A DNA stretch of 64,000 nt, taken from contig NZ_CP020104.1 of the NCBI RefSeq assembly GCF_002056795.1, positions 1,003,001 through 1,067,000 on the forward strand, given 5' to 3'. The stretch comes from Spirosoma aerolatum. Lineage in GTDB: Bacteria; Bacteroidota; Bacteroidia; Cytophagales; Spirosomataceae. Below the pieces are notes generated by a model. It was given only the letters and a program-made list of their open reading frames with translations, searched no databases and was not told where the DNA came from. A program made the position numbers and the translations under genes. How positions within the stretch are numbered: the stretch's first letter is position 1; every line of letters starts with the position of its first letter. Below are positions 51,822 through 61,084 of this stretch, in pieces.

Positions 51822-54800
51822 TTATTTCTCCAGCGGATGCTCTTTCAGCAACTGAGTGGGGGTATAAAAGTCCTTCTTTTGTTGCGTGGCTAATCGTACC
51901 TTTTTAACATTCTCGGGCAGGACCGCCGGGGCTTTGTTGCCGAAGGAGTTTCGGACATAAGTAAGCACAGCCGCCACTTCCTGATCGTTCAGTAAACCAC
52001 CAAAGGGTGTCATAGGTACCTGGCCGGGATAGTTTTTTCCAGCGACCTCTATGGGACCCATCAGCCCTTTCAAGGCGATTTTGATCAGACGGTCTTCACT
52101 GCCCGTCACCCAGTTGGTTCCCGCCAGCGGAGGGAAGCCCGAAGCGGCCAGTCCCTTTCCATCGGCCTGGTGGCAGGTAATGCAGTACCCTTCCTTGGCA
52201 AAAATCTGTCGGCCCTGGGTGTACAGGTCCAGTTCTTTCCCTTTCAGGCTGGATGTCACGGTGATCTCCTTTTTCTTTTTCACATTTTCGCCTTTCAGGT
52301 GAGCCACCGCTGTTTCGTAAGCAGGCATCATCCAGTCGTCCAGCGGTTTTTTGGCTGCTTCGGCCAGAATGGGCAATCCTTTTTCCTTGCCAATCCAAGA
52401 AGCTGCTACGATAGCCGCCAGGCGAACCCGACTATTCTCATCTTTAGCCGCCTGCATCAGCAAGTTTGCCTGATCGGCTACCTGATGCCCCGTATACCGT
52501 ACCACCTGAACAGCGGCTGCACGGGCATGGTAGTCTTTCGCTTTCAGTACCTGGCGGAGTAGGTTCTGGTCGACTTTGTCCATTCCCCAGCTTACCCACA
52601 GCCCTTCCAGCAGGTGATGCTCGTAGCGAGGATCGTTCTTATCCAGTTTTGCTACCCAGCTTTTCAACTTCGATAGTACTTCAGACGCATCCCGTCCGCG
52701 CAGTTCCCGCCGAGTCCGATAGCGGGTACGATACTCAGGCAGTTTGAGGTTGTCCAATAGCTCCTCTACGCTGGCTCCATCAATGTGGGCTGGTGTTACC
52801 AATGGGCGTGACGGATAGGTGATGCGATACACCCGGCCATGCGAATGATCGCGCAGGGGATCGCGGGCGTTGTGCTGCATATGACCAATCAGGATGTTGT
52901 GCCAGTCGATCAGATACAGCGAGCCGTCGGGCGCAAATTCCATGTCGACGGGTCGGAAATTCCGGTCATCGCTCACCACCAGATCCATTCGGTGCTTGCT
53001 TTTGTAGCCGGTTCCGTCATCGACCAGCGTGTGCTCTTTGGTTCCCAGAAAACCGATGGTGTTGTTGATCAGAAAATCACCCTGAATGTCATCCGGGAAA
53101 TGGCGGCTCGATACAAATTCCAGCCCTGATGTGGGACGTACCCGGTGCGCTTCCTCGATCAACTGTTTCGATTTGTCCGTTGCTTCGCCGTAGCGAGGCA
53201 GTACCGTCCCCGGCATCATCCAGCGCACATCGGGACTGGATGTTTCGGCAAAAAATGGCTGGCCCCAATCGTCGAAGGCAATACCCCATGGGTTTGGAAT
53301 CGATAGCTGGGCCGTGCGTTCCAATTTATGAAGTTGGGGCGCATAGCGGTAAAAACCGCCGTTGGTCGCCCGAACGGGGCCGTAGGAGGTTTCGACATTG
53401 GTATGCAAAAACACCCCTTCGCCCGAATAGATGGCCCCTGATGGATCGACCGTAAAGGCGTGGCTGTTGTGGTGCGTATCGTGGTCGTCGTAACCACTCA
53501 ACAGGATTTCAACCTTATCGGCCTTATCATCGCCATTGGTGTCGGTAAATAGTTTGAGATTAGTCCCCTGTGAAACGTAGACACCTTCTTTGGCGATCTC
53601 GAAGCCCAGCGGCAGGTGCAGCTTATCGGCAAAAACGGTTTGCTTATCGGCTTTGCCATCGCCATTGGTATCTTCCAGAATAATGATTTTATCGTTGGGT
53701 TTTGGATCGCCCGGTTTGTAGTGGGGGTAGCTGGGCATACAGGCCACCCAAAGCCGCCCTTTGTTGTCGAACGACATCTGCATGGGTTTGGCCAGATCGG
53801 GGAACTCCTGCTCCGAGGCAAACAGTTCGATCTTATAACCAGCGGGTACTTTTAGTTTGCTCAACGCATCCTGGCCATAAAGGTAGGTCAGGCTCCCGTT
53901 TTTTTCGGGATTAAAGTTGGTTTTCACCGTTGGGAGCTGGCGGGTACGCTCATCGGCTGCAGCAATATCCATCCGTTTGCCTTCGGAAGCCGCCTGCCAG
54001 ACGGCCGTATCCCGAATGGCGGTCATTTGCCGAATCTTTTCAATTTCGGCGGGGTAGTTGTCCGGCCCGAACGGATTATACCGACGCCCATACACGTGAA
54101 CGCCGTTTGGAATTTTATAGTCGTTGTGCCACATCCAGTTCTTTTCCAGTACCGCTTCCTGAACGAAGGCCCGGTTGGCTTCGGCCTGGGCAGCTGTTTG
54201 CCCGAACAGTTGATCGGCTAGTAACAGGCTCAGTTTTTTATAGCCTGCTTCGTTCAATTGCGACCCGTCGATGGTGAGGGGTTCGGGAGTCGCTTCGTAC
54301 CAAGCCAGCGAGGGCGTAAAGGCGTCCACAAAAAGTACCTTGTTCTGTTGCGCCACCTCTTTCATACCTTCGGTATAGAGCCGGAGGTTTTCATTCTCTT
54401 TCTTGCCATTCGGCAGGTCGTAGGTAGCCGATAAATCTTCAAAGGCAATGGGCGAAACCAGGGCCAGTTGGGGAGCCGTTACGCCATTGTATTTCTGACT
54501 CAGCGTCCATTTTATAAAGGCGTCGAGTTCGGCTTTGTAATTGGCCAGCCCTTCTTTGCCCTGAAACGACTCGTTATAGCCAAAAAAGGCGACAATCACA
54601 TCGGTTTTCAGACGGGTAAGCCACTGGTCGGGGGTTTCGAAATGGCCTTCGCTTTCGGAATTGTTGGCCAGTTCGGTCTGGAATTTTTCAGCTCCGGGAA
54701 AGGCCCAGGGGGCAAATCGGCTGGCGTGTGGCCGGAATCCAGGCGTGTCGCCACCATCGCACATATTGCGGATAAACAGCTGATAAGCGGGATAACGAAC

Positions 54801-55010
54801 CTGGAGTTCGGTCTCGAACAGTCCATAGTTCATCATTCTGGACCCCAGATTATTACCGATCAGGCTAATATGCGTGTCTTTTTTGAGTTGGATGGGCGGT
54901 TCATCAGTCGGGTAGTGCTTCCGCTGAAACGCACTCATGGGCATGATGAGAAAACCCACCATCGCAAACAGGGTATAAACGCTGGTTTTTCGGGCTACGA
55001 ATGGTCGCAT
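51822..55010 (-). CDS. SGNH-hydrolase/propeller/HEAT/cytochrome c fusion (PVC-type)
   Basis: 1062 residues with a signal peptide. Residues ~45-285: SGNH/GDSL-like domain (LIGNNLGSRM near 49, FGYNES near 147 and a final DGSQLNEAGY near 248). Residues ~385-770: NHL/sorbosone-dehydrogenase-like propeller (DNKGRLWVACMPSYPHY, then EDTNGDGKADK repeats). Residues ~770-930: HEAT-like helical repeats. Residues ~960-1045: cytochrome c with haem motif CITCH near 965 and axial Met in VPMTPFG near 1010. Likely a periplasmic sugar or glycoside dehydrogenase/esterase. Between the ThuA and epimerase genes. Confidence 0.9.
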   Translation of the reverse strand: MRPFVARKTSVYTLFAMVGFLIMPMSAFQRKHYPTDEPPIQLKKDTHISLIGNNLGSRMMNYGLFETELQVRYPAYQLFIRNMCDGGDTPGFRPHASRFAPWAFPGAEKFQTELANNSESEGHFETPDQWLTRLKTDVIVAFFGYNESFQGKEGLANYKAELDAFIKWTLSQKYNGVTAPQLALVSPIAFEDLSATYDLPNGKKENENLRLYTEGMKEVAQQNKVLFVDAFTPSLAWYEATPEPLTIDGSQLNEAGYKKLSLLLADQLFGQTAAQAEANRAFVQEAVLEKNWMWHNDYKIPNGVHVYGRRYNPFGPDNYPAEIEKIRQMTAIRDTAVWQAASEGKRMDIAAADERTRQLPTVKTNFNPEKNGSLTYLYGQDALSKLKVPAGYKIELFASEQEFPDLAKPMQMSFDNKGRLWVACMPSYPHYKPGDPKPNDKIIILEDTNGDGKADKQTVFADKLHLPLGFEIAKEGVYVSQGTNLKLFTDTNGDDKADKVEILLSGYDDHDTHHNSHAFTVDPSGAIYSGEGVFLHTNVETSYGPVRATNGGFYRYAPQLHKLERTAQLSIPNPWGIAFDDWGQPFFAETSSPDVRWMMPGTVLPRYGEATDKSKQLIEEAHRVRPTSGLEFVSSRHFPDDIQGDFLINNTIGFLGTKEHTLVDDGTGYKSKHRMDLVVSDDRNFRPVDMEFAPDGSLYLIDWHNILIGHMQHNARDPLRDHSHGRVYRITYPSRPLVTPAHIDGASVEELLDNLKLPEYRTRYRTRRELRGRDASEVLSKLKSWVAKLDKNDPRYEHHLLEGLWVSWGMDKVDQNLLRQVLKAKDYHARAAAVQVVRYTGHQVADQANLLMQAAKDENSRVRLAAIVAASWIGKEKGLPILAEAAKKPLDDWMMPAYETAVAHLKGENVKKKKEITVTSSLKGKELDLYTQGRQIFAKEGYCITCHQADGKGLAASGFPPLAGTNWVTGSEDRLIKIALKGLMGPIEVAGKNYPGQVPMTPFGGLLNDQEVAAVLTYVRNSFGNKAPAVLPENVKKVRLATQQKKDFYTPTQLLKEHPLEK

Positions 55011-55030
55011 ACGATCAGTATATCAGGGAT

Positions 55031-55927
55031 TTAAGGATGGCCATAGGGTACGTTGATGTTAATCTTACCTTTCCAGCGTGTGGGCACGGGTAAGCCTAGA
55101 TCCCAGTGAATGGCATTGATTACCAGCCGCTGGAAGGCTTCGACCTGAAAATCTTCGGGATGGCCCAGCGTAGTCATAAAGGCCTTGCCGCCCCACTCAT
55201 TTTTCCAGGTCCAGGCTACCGGGTTGTCGATAGCTTCTTTATCGGGATTGACCGATTTCCCCATCAGCAGCCAGGTAGCGCCTTTGGCGGGGTAGTCGGG
55301 CCGTACCCGATACAGCCAGGAGGCTACATGAAAGCTGGGAGCCACACCGGTCAGAATTGGGTTTTTAGCTGCTTCAGGAATGATGGTCACATCGGTCGTA
55401 CTCTTGTGGCCGTAGTGCGTGTGGGCGGCTTTGCCCCCCCAGCCCGGAGGTGCTCCGAAAGCAAACTCCCCGAAGGCATTCCACCGGATACGTGGGTCGC
55501 CTTCCGGGTAATTGAAGGCATGAGTGGTGGTGCGGAAACCCATCACCGGCTTACCGGATTTGAGATAGGCGTCGATGTAATCGAGCTGTTGCTGAGGGAG
55601 TTGTCGCCAGCGAAGAAAGAATACTGCCAGATCGGCTTCGCGCAGGGCTTCCAGGCCTGGAATGTCTTTTTCGCCATTATAGTCGGGATAGGCTTTGAGG
55701 ACTTTGGTGCGCATGCCATAATTTTTCTCCAGTTCGGCGGCAATGAGCGGTAAGGTCAATTCGCCACTGTATTCATGATCGCCGGTCACAAATACCACCA
55801 GCGGTTTCTGAGGGGCGGCTGCGCTGACGGCTGATAGGGCACTCAGGCTGGCTAATCCGGTAATCGTTTGCAGAAAGGCTCTTCGTTTTGTTTTCACGGC
55901 TGTTCGTTTTAAATGTGTATAGGACAC
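55031..55927 (-). CDS. ThuA-domain protein, Tat-type signal
   Basis: 298 residues. N-terminus with KRRAFLQTI Tat motif; a GTG at codon 12 is an alternative start. The ThuA (class I glutamine amidotransferase-like) fold is recognisable: VFVTGDHEYSGELT near 46-59, VMGFRTTTHAFNYP near 130-143, and HPEDFQVEAFQRLVINAIHW near the C-terminus. ThuA proteins take part in trehalose and disaccharide catabolism with Gfo/Idh/MocA-type ThuB, suggesting 3-keto-sugar chemistry. The gene is 21 bases from the PVC-type gene and part of the sugar operon. Confidence 0.88.
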   Translation of the reverse strand: MSYTHLKRTAVKTKRRAFLQTITGLASLSALSAVSAAAPQKPLVVFVTGDHEYSGELTLPLIAAELEKNYGMRTKVLKAYPDYNGEKDIPGLEALREADLAVFFLRWRQLPQQQLDYIDAYLKSGKPVMGFRTTTHAFNYPEGDPRIRWNAFGEFAFGAPPGWGGKAAHTHYGHKSTTDVTIIPEAAKNPILTGVAPSFHVASWLYRVRPDYPAKGATWLLMGKSVNPDKEAIDNPVAWTWKNEWGGKAFMTTLGHPEDFQVEAFQRLVINAIHWDLGLPVPTRWKGKININVPYGHP

Positions 55928-56008
55928 CGATTGCTATGACCTTTATGATTGGTTATGATCCGTGTAAATCATAAGAATCATAACAATCCGTGTTCTTTTC
56001 GTCGTTGC

Positions 56009-56956
56009 TCATTTCATGAACTGAGACAAATTGGCCTTCGTCACTAACTGAAACGGAATAAGCGTCTCCTTTTCGTAGGGTTGGCCTTTAATAATTTTTT
56101 CGGCCGTCTCGATGGCTTTTGAGCCTTGTTGCTGGGCATTCTGGAAAACGGTTGCATCCAGTGTGCCTTTCTGAACCGCCTGAAGGGCGTCGGGTATGGC
56201 GTCGATACTGACTACAACGACTTTATCTTTCAGACCCGCATCCGCCAGTGCCTTTGCCGCCCCCAATCCCATTTCGTCGTTCTGGGCGAAGACGGCATTG
56301 ATCTGCGAACCATATGACTGAATCCAGTTCTCCATCAACGACATGGCCTTGGCGCGGTCCCACTCGGCGGTTTGGTGGGCAATCAATTTAATGTTTGGGT
56401 ATTGCTTCAGGATTTCGCGGGCCCCCTGTTCGCGTTTGATCTGTGCTGCCTGACCCATATAGCCGTGCATCATAACGATGGTGCCTTTGCCACCCAGCTT
56501 GTCGGCAATAAATTTCATTGCAATCCGGGCCGACTCCACATCATCCGAACCCACAAAGGCCGAAGGTTTTGTACTGGTTTCCGAATTGACGTTGATGATT
56601 GGAATCTTGGCAGCTAAGGCTTTGGTAACGGCGGGTGAACTGGCTTCTACCTCGCAGGGGTTCATAATGATCGCGTCGACATGCTGGGCAATGAAGCTTT
56701 CGACCTGCTCTACCTGTTTCAGCGCCGACCGTTCGGCATCGACCGTGATCAGGTCAATCCCATCGGCTTCGGCCTTTTTAGCCATTTCATCATGAACATT
56801 GACAATAAACTCATTCTGCATACTGAGCATGGTAGCGCCAATCACCAGTTTTTTGCCGTCTCCGTTTTGGCTGCTTTCGCTGGTAGTGGATTGATTGCAG
56901 GCTACTAAGGTGCTAATCAGGCTGATTGTGAGGACTATGGATGAAATCGGCTTCAT
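56009..56956 (-). CDS. Sugar ABC transporter substrate-binding lipoprotein
   Basis: 315 residues, lipobox at LISTLVAC near 20, so anchored in the envelope. Two-lobed periplasmic-binding fold of the ribose/LacI class: VIGATMLSMQNEFIVNVHDE near 38, IIMNPCEVEAS near 96, VNVNSETS near 117, and VVVSIDAIPDALQAV near 247. It delivers a pentose or hexose to the permease. Ribose- or allose-like by class; exact sugar unknown. A nearly palindromic repeat sits between it and the permease gene, 147 bases, so expression may be tuned there. Confidence 0.9.
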   Translation of the reverse strand: MKPISSIVLTISLISTLVACNQSTTSESSQNGDGKKLVIGATMLSMQNEFIVNVHDEMAKKAEADGIDLITVDAERSALKQVEQVESFIAQHVDAIIMNPCEVEASSPAVTKALAAKIPIINVNSETSTKPSAFVGSDDVESARIAMKFIADKLGGKGTIVMMHGYMGQAAQIKREQGAREILKQYPNIKLIAHQTAEWDRAKAMSLMENWIQSYGSQINAVFAQNDEMGLGAAKALADAGLKDKVVVVSIDAIPDALQAVQKGTLDATVFQNAQQQGSKAIETAEKIIKGQPYEKETLIPFQLVTKANLSQFMK

Positions 56957-56998
56957 GGTAACTGGGACTATGGATGTTTAAGACCTGCGATATCTGCT

Positions 56999-57075
56999 AA
57001 CATTACCCCCAACCCTCTAAAGGGGGCGTAGTTCCAAAACGAGCAAGGCCCCCTTTAGGGGTTGGGGGTAATGTT
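56999..57075. repeat. Large hairpin (CCCCAACCCC/AAAGGGGG repeat type)
   Basis: A ~28-bp stem (arm 56999-57027 against 57048-57075) with one extra base and a ~20-base loop. The core CCCCCAACCC...TAAAGGGGGC is a familiar dispersed repeat in Bacteroidota. Located between permease and binding-protein genes on the same strand, it may protect or attenuate the downstream mRNA. Confidence 0.85.
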
Positions 57076-57102
57076 CTGCTATTCGTTTCTTATTTTCCAA
57101 AA

Positions 57103-58092
57103 TTAACGACTCGGTTGATTGACGCTATCCAGTACAACCGCGCCGATGATAATGATGCCCATCACAACCTGCTGATAATAAGAGGTTACGTTGAGCAAAT
57201 CGAGGCCATTGCTAATGACGCCGATGAGTAAGGCTCCAAGCAGTGTTCCGGTTATGGTGCCGGTTCCTCCCGAGGTGCTGGTGCCACCAATAATAGCAGC
57301 CGCAATCGCATCCAGTTCGAAACCCGCGCCCGCATTCGGCTGTCCCGTTGTAATGCGCGAGGTTAGCAGAATACCAGCCAAGGCTGCCAGGCCTCCACAG
57401 AGTGTGTAGACGATCATTTTGACTGTACCCAACTCAATACCAGAAGCTCGGGCCGCCTGTTCGTTACCACCTACGGCATACATATAACGACCTAACACGG
57501 TTTTTCGAAGCACGACTGTGCAGGCAATAAAGGCTACAATCAGAATGATAATCAGCGTAGGAATACCCAGAATTTTGCCTCCACCGATGAAATTGAAGGA
57601 GTCGGATAGATTAGAGACGGGACGACCTTTGCTGATAATCAGGGCTAAGCCACGGCCGATAGTCATGGTTCCTAAGGTAACGATAAACGGCGGAACTTTA
57701 CTGCGGGTCACTACGAATCCGTTGAAAGCACCGAAGAGGAGTCCGGCCAGTAGCCCCACGGCGACCGGAACGATTACCGGGTACTCGTCGGGATGAGCAA
57801 ACGTGGCGGCTACCACCCCCGTAACGGCTACCATCGATCCAATCGACAAATCGATACCCCCTGTAATGATGACAAACGTAACCCCAAACGCCAGCAGCGC
57901 ATTGATGGAAACCTGCGTCACAATGATCATCAGATTCTGGATGGTCAGAAAGCGGGGAGTGGTGAGGGAGAGCGCCAGACAAACCGCGACAAACGCAATC
58001 AGGAGGCCGTATTTGCGAACTTCCTGTAGGCGCACCAGTAGTTTATATGACCCGCTATCCTTGTCGAAATAGCTGTTGAGATTGTTTTCCAT
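57103..58092 (-). CDS. Ribose-type sugar ABC permease
   Basis: 329 residues from MENNLNSYFDK; a TTG at 58119 in frame overlaps the ATPase stop and is unlikely. About ten membrane helices, including LLIAFVAVCLALSLTTPRFL, VTFVIITGGIDLSIGSM near 80 (the signature segment), IIGGTSTSGGTGTITGTLLGALLIGVISNGLDL near 275-305. It forms the inner-membrane channel with the RbsA-type ATPase upstream. Belongs to the branched-chain/ribose permease family. Part of the seven-gene sugar operon. Confidence 0.93.
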   Translation of the reverse strand: MENNLNSYFDKDSGSYKLLVRLQEVRKYGLLIAFVAVCLALSLTTPRFLTIQNLMIIVTQVSINALLAFGVTFVIITGGIDLSIGSMVAVTGVVAATFAHPDEYPVIVPVAVGLLAGLLFGAFNGFVVTRSKVPPFIVTLGTMTIGRGLALIISKGRPVSNLSDSFNFIGGGKILGIPTLIIILIVAFIACTVVLRKTVLGRYMYAVGGNEQAARASGIELGTVKMIVYTLCGGLAALAGILLTSRITTGQPNAGAGFELDAIAAAIIGGTSTSGGTGTITGTLLGALLIGVISNGLDLLNVTSYYQQVVMGIIIIGAVVLDSVNQPSR

Positions 58093-58115
58093 GTATCTGT
58101 CGAAAAGGTGGGCTG

Positions 58116-59615
58116 TCAAACCTGCATCGCGTAGTGCATAACGACCTCCTGCGAAGCCTCCTGAGCCGATAGTTCAGCCGTTTGTTTGCCCTTCGCCATG
58201 ACCAGTATCCGATCGCTCAGTCCCAAGAGTTCAGGAAGTTCAGACGAGATCAGGATGATAGCTTTACCCGCTTCTTTCAATTGGTGAATGAGTTTATAAA
58301 TTTCAGCTTTCGCGCCAATGTCGATACCGCGTGTCGGTTCGTCAAGAATAATGATTGATGGGGAGGAAAGCAATATTTTGCCAATGACTACTTTTTGTTG
58401 GTTTCCCCCGCTCAAAAACGTGACGAATTGCTCAGGGCTGGCGGCCTTGATCCGCAGATCAGCCATTATACGATCGGCAACTGCCGACTCACTCGCTGCC
58501 CGAACCAGTCCGCCCTTGGCATGAACGGGTAAACTTGCCAGGGTTATATTCTCCCGTACCGATAACCGGGGAATAAATCCGAAGCCTTTCCGGTCTTCGC
58601 TCACGTAGCCAATGCCCCGCCGGATGGCGTCCTGTGGGGAACGTATATAGACTTGTTCTCCCCGGATATAAATCTGGCCACTATTGGGTTGGTCAAGGCC
58701 GAAAATAGTGCGGGCAACTTCGGTTCTGCCTGCCCCCATCAAGCCCCCAATGCCCAGCACTTCACCTTCGTGGACGGCAAAACTGATATTGGTAAACTGC
58801 CCATGACGACTTAATTGCTTCACCGACAGGATTTCCTTTCCCCGCTGGGTTGTAGACGCTGGAAACAGACTCTCAATTTTCCGACCCACCATCATTGTGA
58901 TCAGCGTATCCATATCCAGTTCGGAAGCGGGTCGGGTGCCGATGTATTTGCCGTCGCGAAGTACCGTGATCGTATCGGCCAGAGCGGTAATTTCTTCCAT
59001 CTTGTGTGAGATGTAGATAATCGCTACGCCTTTGGCTGTGAGGTCTTTAATCAGCCGAAAGAGGGTGGCGACTTCTTTTTCCGAAAGGGCTGAGGTCGGC
59101 TCATCCATGATGATCACCTTGGCGTTGTTGGAAATGGCCTTTGCTATTTCGACCATCTGCATCTGGGCCACGCTCAGGTACTTCATTTTGAGGTCAGGGT
59201 CGATTTGGATAGCCATCTCCCGGAGCAATGCAGCCGCCTGTTTCGTAAGCGTTCGATCATCCAGCCAGCTAAACAGTCTGCCCTTCGTTTCCCGACCCAG
59301 GAAAATATTCTGTGCGACGGTCAATTCAGGAACGACCAGCATTTCCTGATGAATCATAGATATGCCTTTTTTCATCACATCCCGGACATGAGCGGCCGTC
59401 AGTTCTTCCCCTTCGAAGATGATTTCTCCTGAGTCGGCAGGTAAAAGACCGATCAGAATCTTCATTAAGGTGGACTTTCCGGCCCCGTTCTCACCCATCA
59501 GCGCATGAACTTCTCCTTTGCGCACCGCCAACTGAACCTGATCGAGTGCTTTCACGCCCGAAAACGTTTTGGTTAGCCCGCTTACCTGAAGAATGTAATC
59601 GGAATTGGGATTCAT
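58116..59615 (-). CDS. Ribose-type sugar ABC ATPase (two nucleotide-binding domains)
   Basis: 499 residues with two ABC domains in tandem, as in RbsA/XylG. Domain 1 has Walker A GENGAGKST near 40, signature LSVAQMQ near 144 and Walker B VIIMDEPTSALS near 161. Domain 2 has the degenerate P-loop GLMGAGRTE near 291, signature SGGNQQK near 402 and Walker B IIILDEPTRGID near 419. It drives sugar import with the permease encoded 24 bases downstream. The DUF4432 gene starts the operon 35 bases upstream. Confidence 0.95.
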   Translation of the reverse strand: MNPNSDYILQVSGLTKTFSGVKALDQVQLAVRKGEVHALMGENGAGKSTLMKILIGLLPADSGEIIFEGEELTAAHVRDVMKKGISMIHQEMLVVPELTVAQNIFLGRETKGRLFSWLDDRTLTKQAAALLREMAIQIDPDLKMKYLSVAQMQMVEIAKAISNNAKVIIMDEPTSALSEKEVATLFRLIKDLTAKGVAIIYISHKMEEITALADTITVLRDGKYIGTRPASELDMDTLITMMVGRKIESLFPASTTQRGKEILSVKQLSRHGQFTNISFAVHEGEVLGIGGLMGAGRTEVARTIFGLDQPNSGQIYIRGEQVYIRSPQDAIRRGIGYVSEDRKGFGFIPRLSVRENITLASLPVHAKGGLVRAASESAVADRIMADLRIKAASPEQFVTFLSGGNQQKVVIGKILLSSPSIIILDEPTRGIDIGAKAEIYKLIHQLKEAGKAIILISSELPELLGLSDRILVMAKGKQTAELSAQEASQEVVMHYAMQV

Positions 59616-59650
59616 AGGAAATGTACGCTGTCCTGAACAGCTATTTCGGC

Positions 59651-60712
59651 CTAGGCTAAACGATTGACCAGTTCATTGATCTGATCGGTATGGGAAAGCA
59701 CTTCCAGTTCGACTGTATAGGATCGCTTTTCGCCGGGCTCTAAAAAAATAAGGGTTTGCTGTTCCCGCGCCTTCGCCTGACCAATGGGTGGGTGCGTGCT
59801 GGGTTCAATTCCGGTAACATACTCGCCTGTTCCCCAATGCTGCCAGTTCGTGAGCCAAGGTAGCTCGGCTTTCTGAAACCGCATGGCTACAGCTATGCCC
59901 AACATAGGATTGTACAGCCCGGCGCTACACTGGCCGTTCTGGTCGGGGGTGGCATCGATAAACGCAACGGCTTCGCCCGTACCGCTATGGCTATCGAGTG
60001 GAGCCGGACATGTACGGAAATCATATCCATCCCGGAAAATTTCAGCATTCATGCCACCCTCACGAGCCTGCCAGGGGCCCTTCCAGAGTAACTTGGTGCC
60101 TTCATCGACCAGTGGCCAGCCGAAGTTAAAATGATAAAGTAGCATGTGGGGAGCGGGTGTATTGGCCCGGTTCACCACTGCATCATGAATCCGAATAACG
60201 GGCTGGCCAAGGGTGCCGGAAATGGTTCGGGTCAACTCCAGACTTGGGCCAAATACCCTGGTTTCCATCATGCGCCCAGTAATACTCATATCCAGTTTCC
60301 CCATAGATGGGTCCGGCTGGCTGATCGATTCGATGGTGGCCGGAATGTTACTGATCTGGCCATGTAACCCCCGTTCGCCGTAGGCATCCTGTTCGGGGCC
60401 ACCCACGTGCGATAGCCCGCAGGTAGTCAGCAACCCCCCGTTGAAGGTTCGCAGCCAGTCCAGTCCGCGTTCGGTAAATGGCTGGGGTGATGTAATGCCG
60501 GAATGACTTAGCCAGGCCAGACTATGCTGATTGTAAAAGGTATCGGCAATGTCCATCGCCCGGTCAAGAACCAGTTTGTACCGGAGGCCGCTTCCGGTAT
60601 TGATCCAGGCTATTCGGGTTCCGCGACCCGCACCATTGTCAAGAACAGAGGTCTCGATGCCGCCAATCTGCGCTGGGTTCGAGATTTTGGTATACAAAGG
60701 TTGTAGTGCCAA
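59651..60712 (-). CDS. DUF4432 aldose 1-epimerase-like protein
   Basis: 353 residues of the galactose-mutarotase-like beta-sandwich, DUF4432 group: LDRAMDIADTFYNQHSLAW near 47-65, LRTFNGGLLTTCGLSHVGG near 87-105, ERGLHGQIS near 114, and HFNFGWPLVDEG near 195. The histidines and glutamate in GLHGQ and YHFNFGWP are likely sugar contacts. It probably interconverts anomers of the imported sugar. First gene of the operon with ABC ATPase, permease, binding protein, ThuA, PVC cytochrome and ketose epimerase. No signal peptide, so cytoplasmic. Confidence 0.85.
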   Translation of the reverse strand: MALQPLYTKISNPAQIGGIETSVLDNGAGRGTRIAWINTGSGLRYKLVLDRAMDIADTFYNQHSLAWLSHSGITSPQPFTERGLDWLRTFNGGLLTTCGLSHVGGPEQDAYGERGLHGQISNIPATIESISQPDPSMGKLDMSITGRMMETRVFGPSLELTRTISGTLGQPVIRIHDAVVNRANTPAPHMLLYHFNFGWPLVDEGTKLLWKGPWQAREGGMNAEIFRDGYDFRTCPAPLDSHSGTGEAVAFIDATPDQNGQCSAGLYNPMLGIAVAMRFQKAELPWLTNWQHWGTGEYVTGIEPSTHPPIGQAKAREQQTLIFLEPGEKRSYTVELEVLSHTDQINELVNRLA

Positions 60713-61084
60713 AACAAAGCAGGGTAAATGTGAATGGTTACTTTACGTGTCATTAAAAGCCCCTGGAGAGCCGTAGCTACCCAACGAATTTGTCACGGTT
60801 AGGTCATTTCGGTTATTATTTTACGATAGACCATGAGGTAGTCTACTTCTATACTGTAGTTTCCGCTTGTTGTACTATACGCTACTGCGTTCGTTTATGG
60901 CAAACGTACTGGTCTGTAAACTTGGTCATGTAAGCAGCTGGGTAGGCCTCTAGCCAACAGGCGTTTGTAGTGGGATGGTATTGTTAAACGGAAAAGCACT
61001 GCTAGCTAAAGCTGTCAGTGCCTGGTCCTGTAAGGGGTTATGAGTATGATAGCGTAAACTAGGTCTCTTGGGCAACAGGCATGA
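60713..61084. other. Gap upstream of the sugar operon
   Basis: 372 bases between two minus-strand genes. It must contain the sugar-operon promoter. A minus-strand TACGTTTG (60901-60908) fits TAnnTTTG but lacks a matching -33 TTG. No ORF or structure recognised. Confidence 0.35.
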
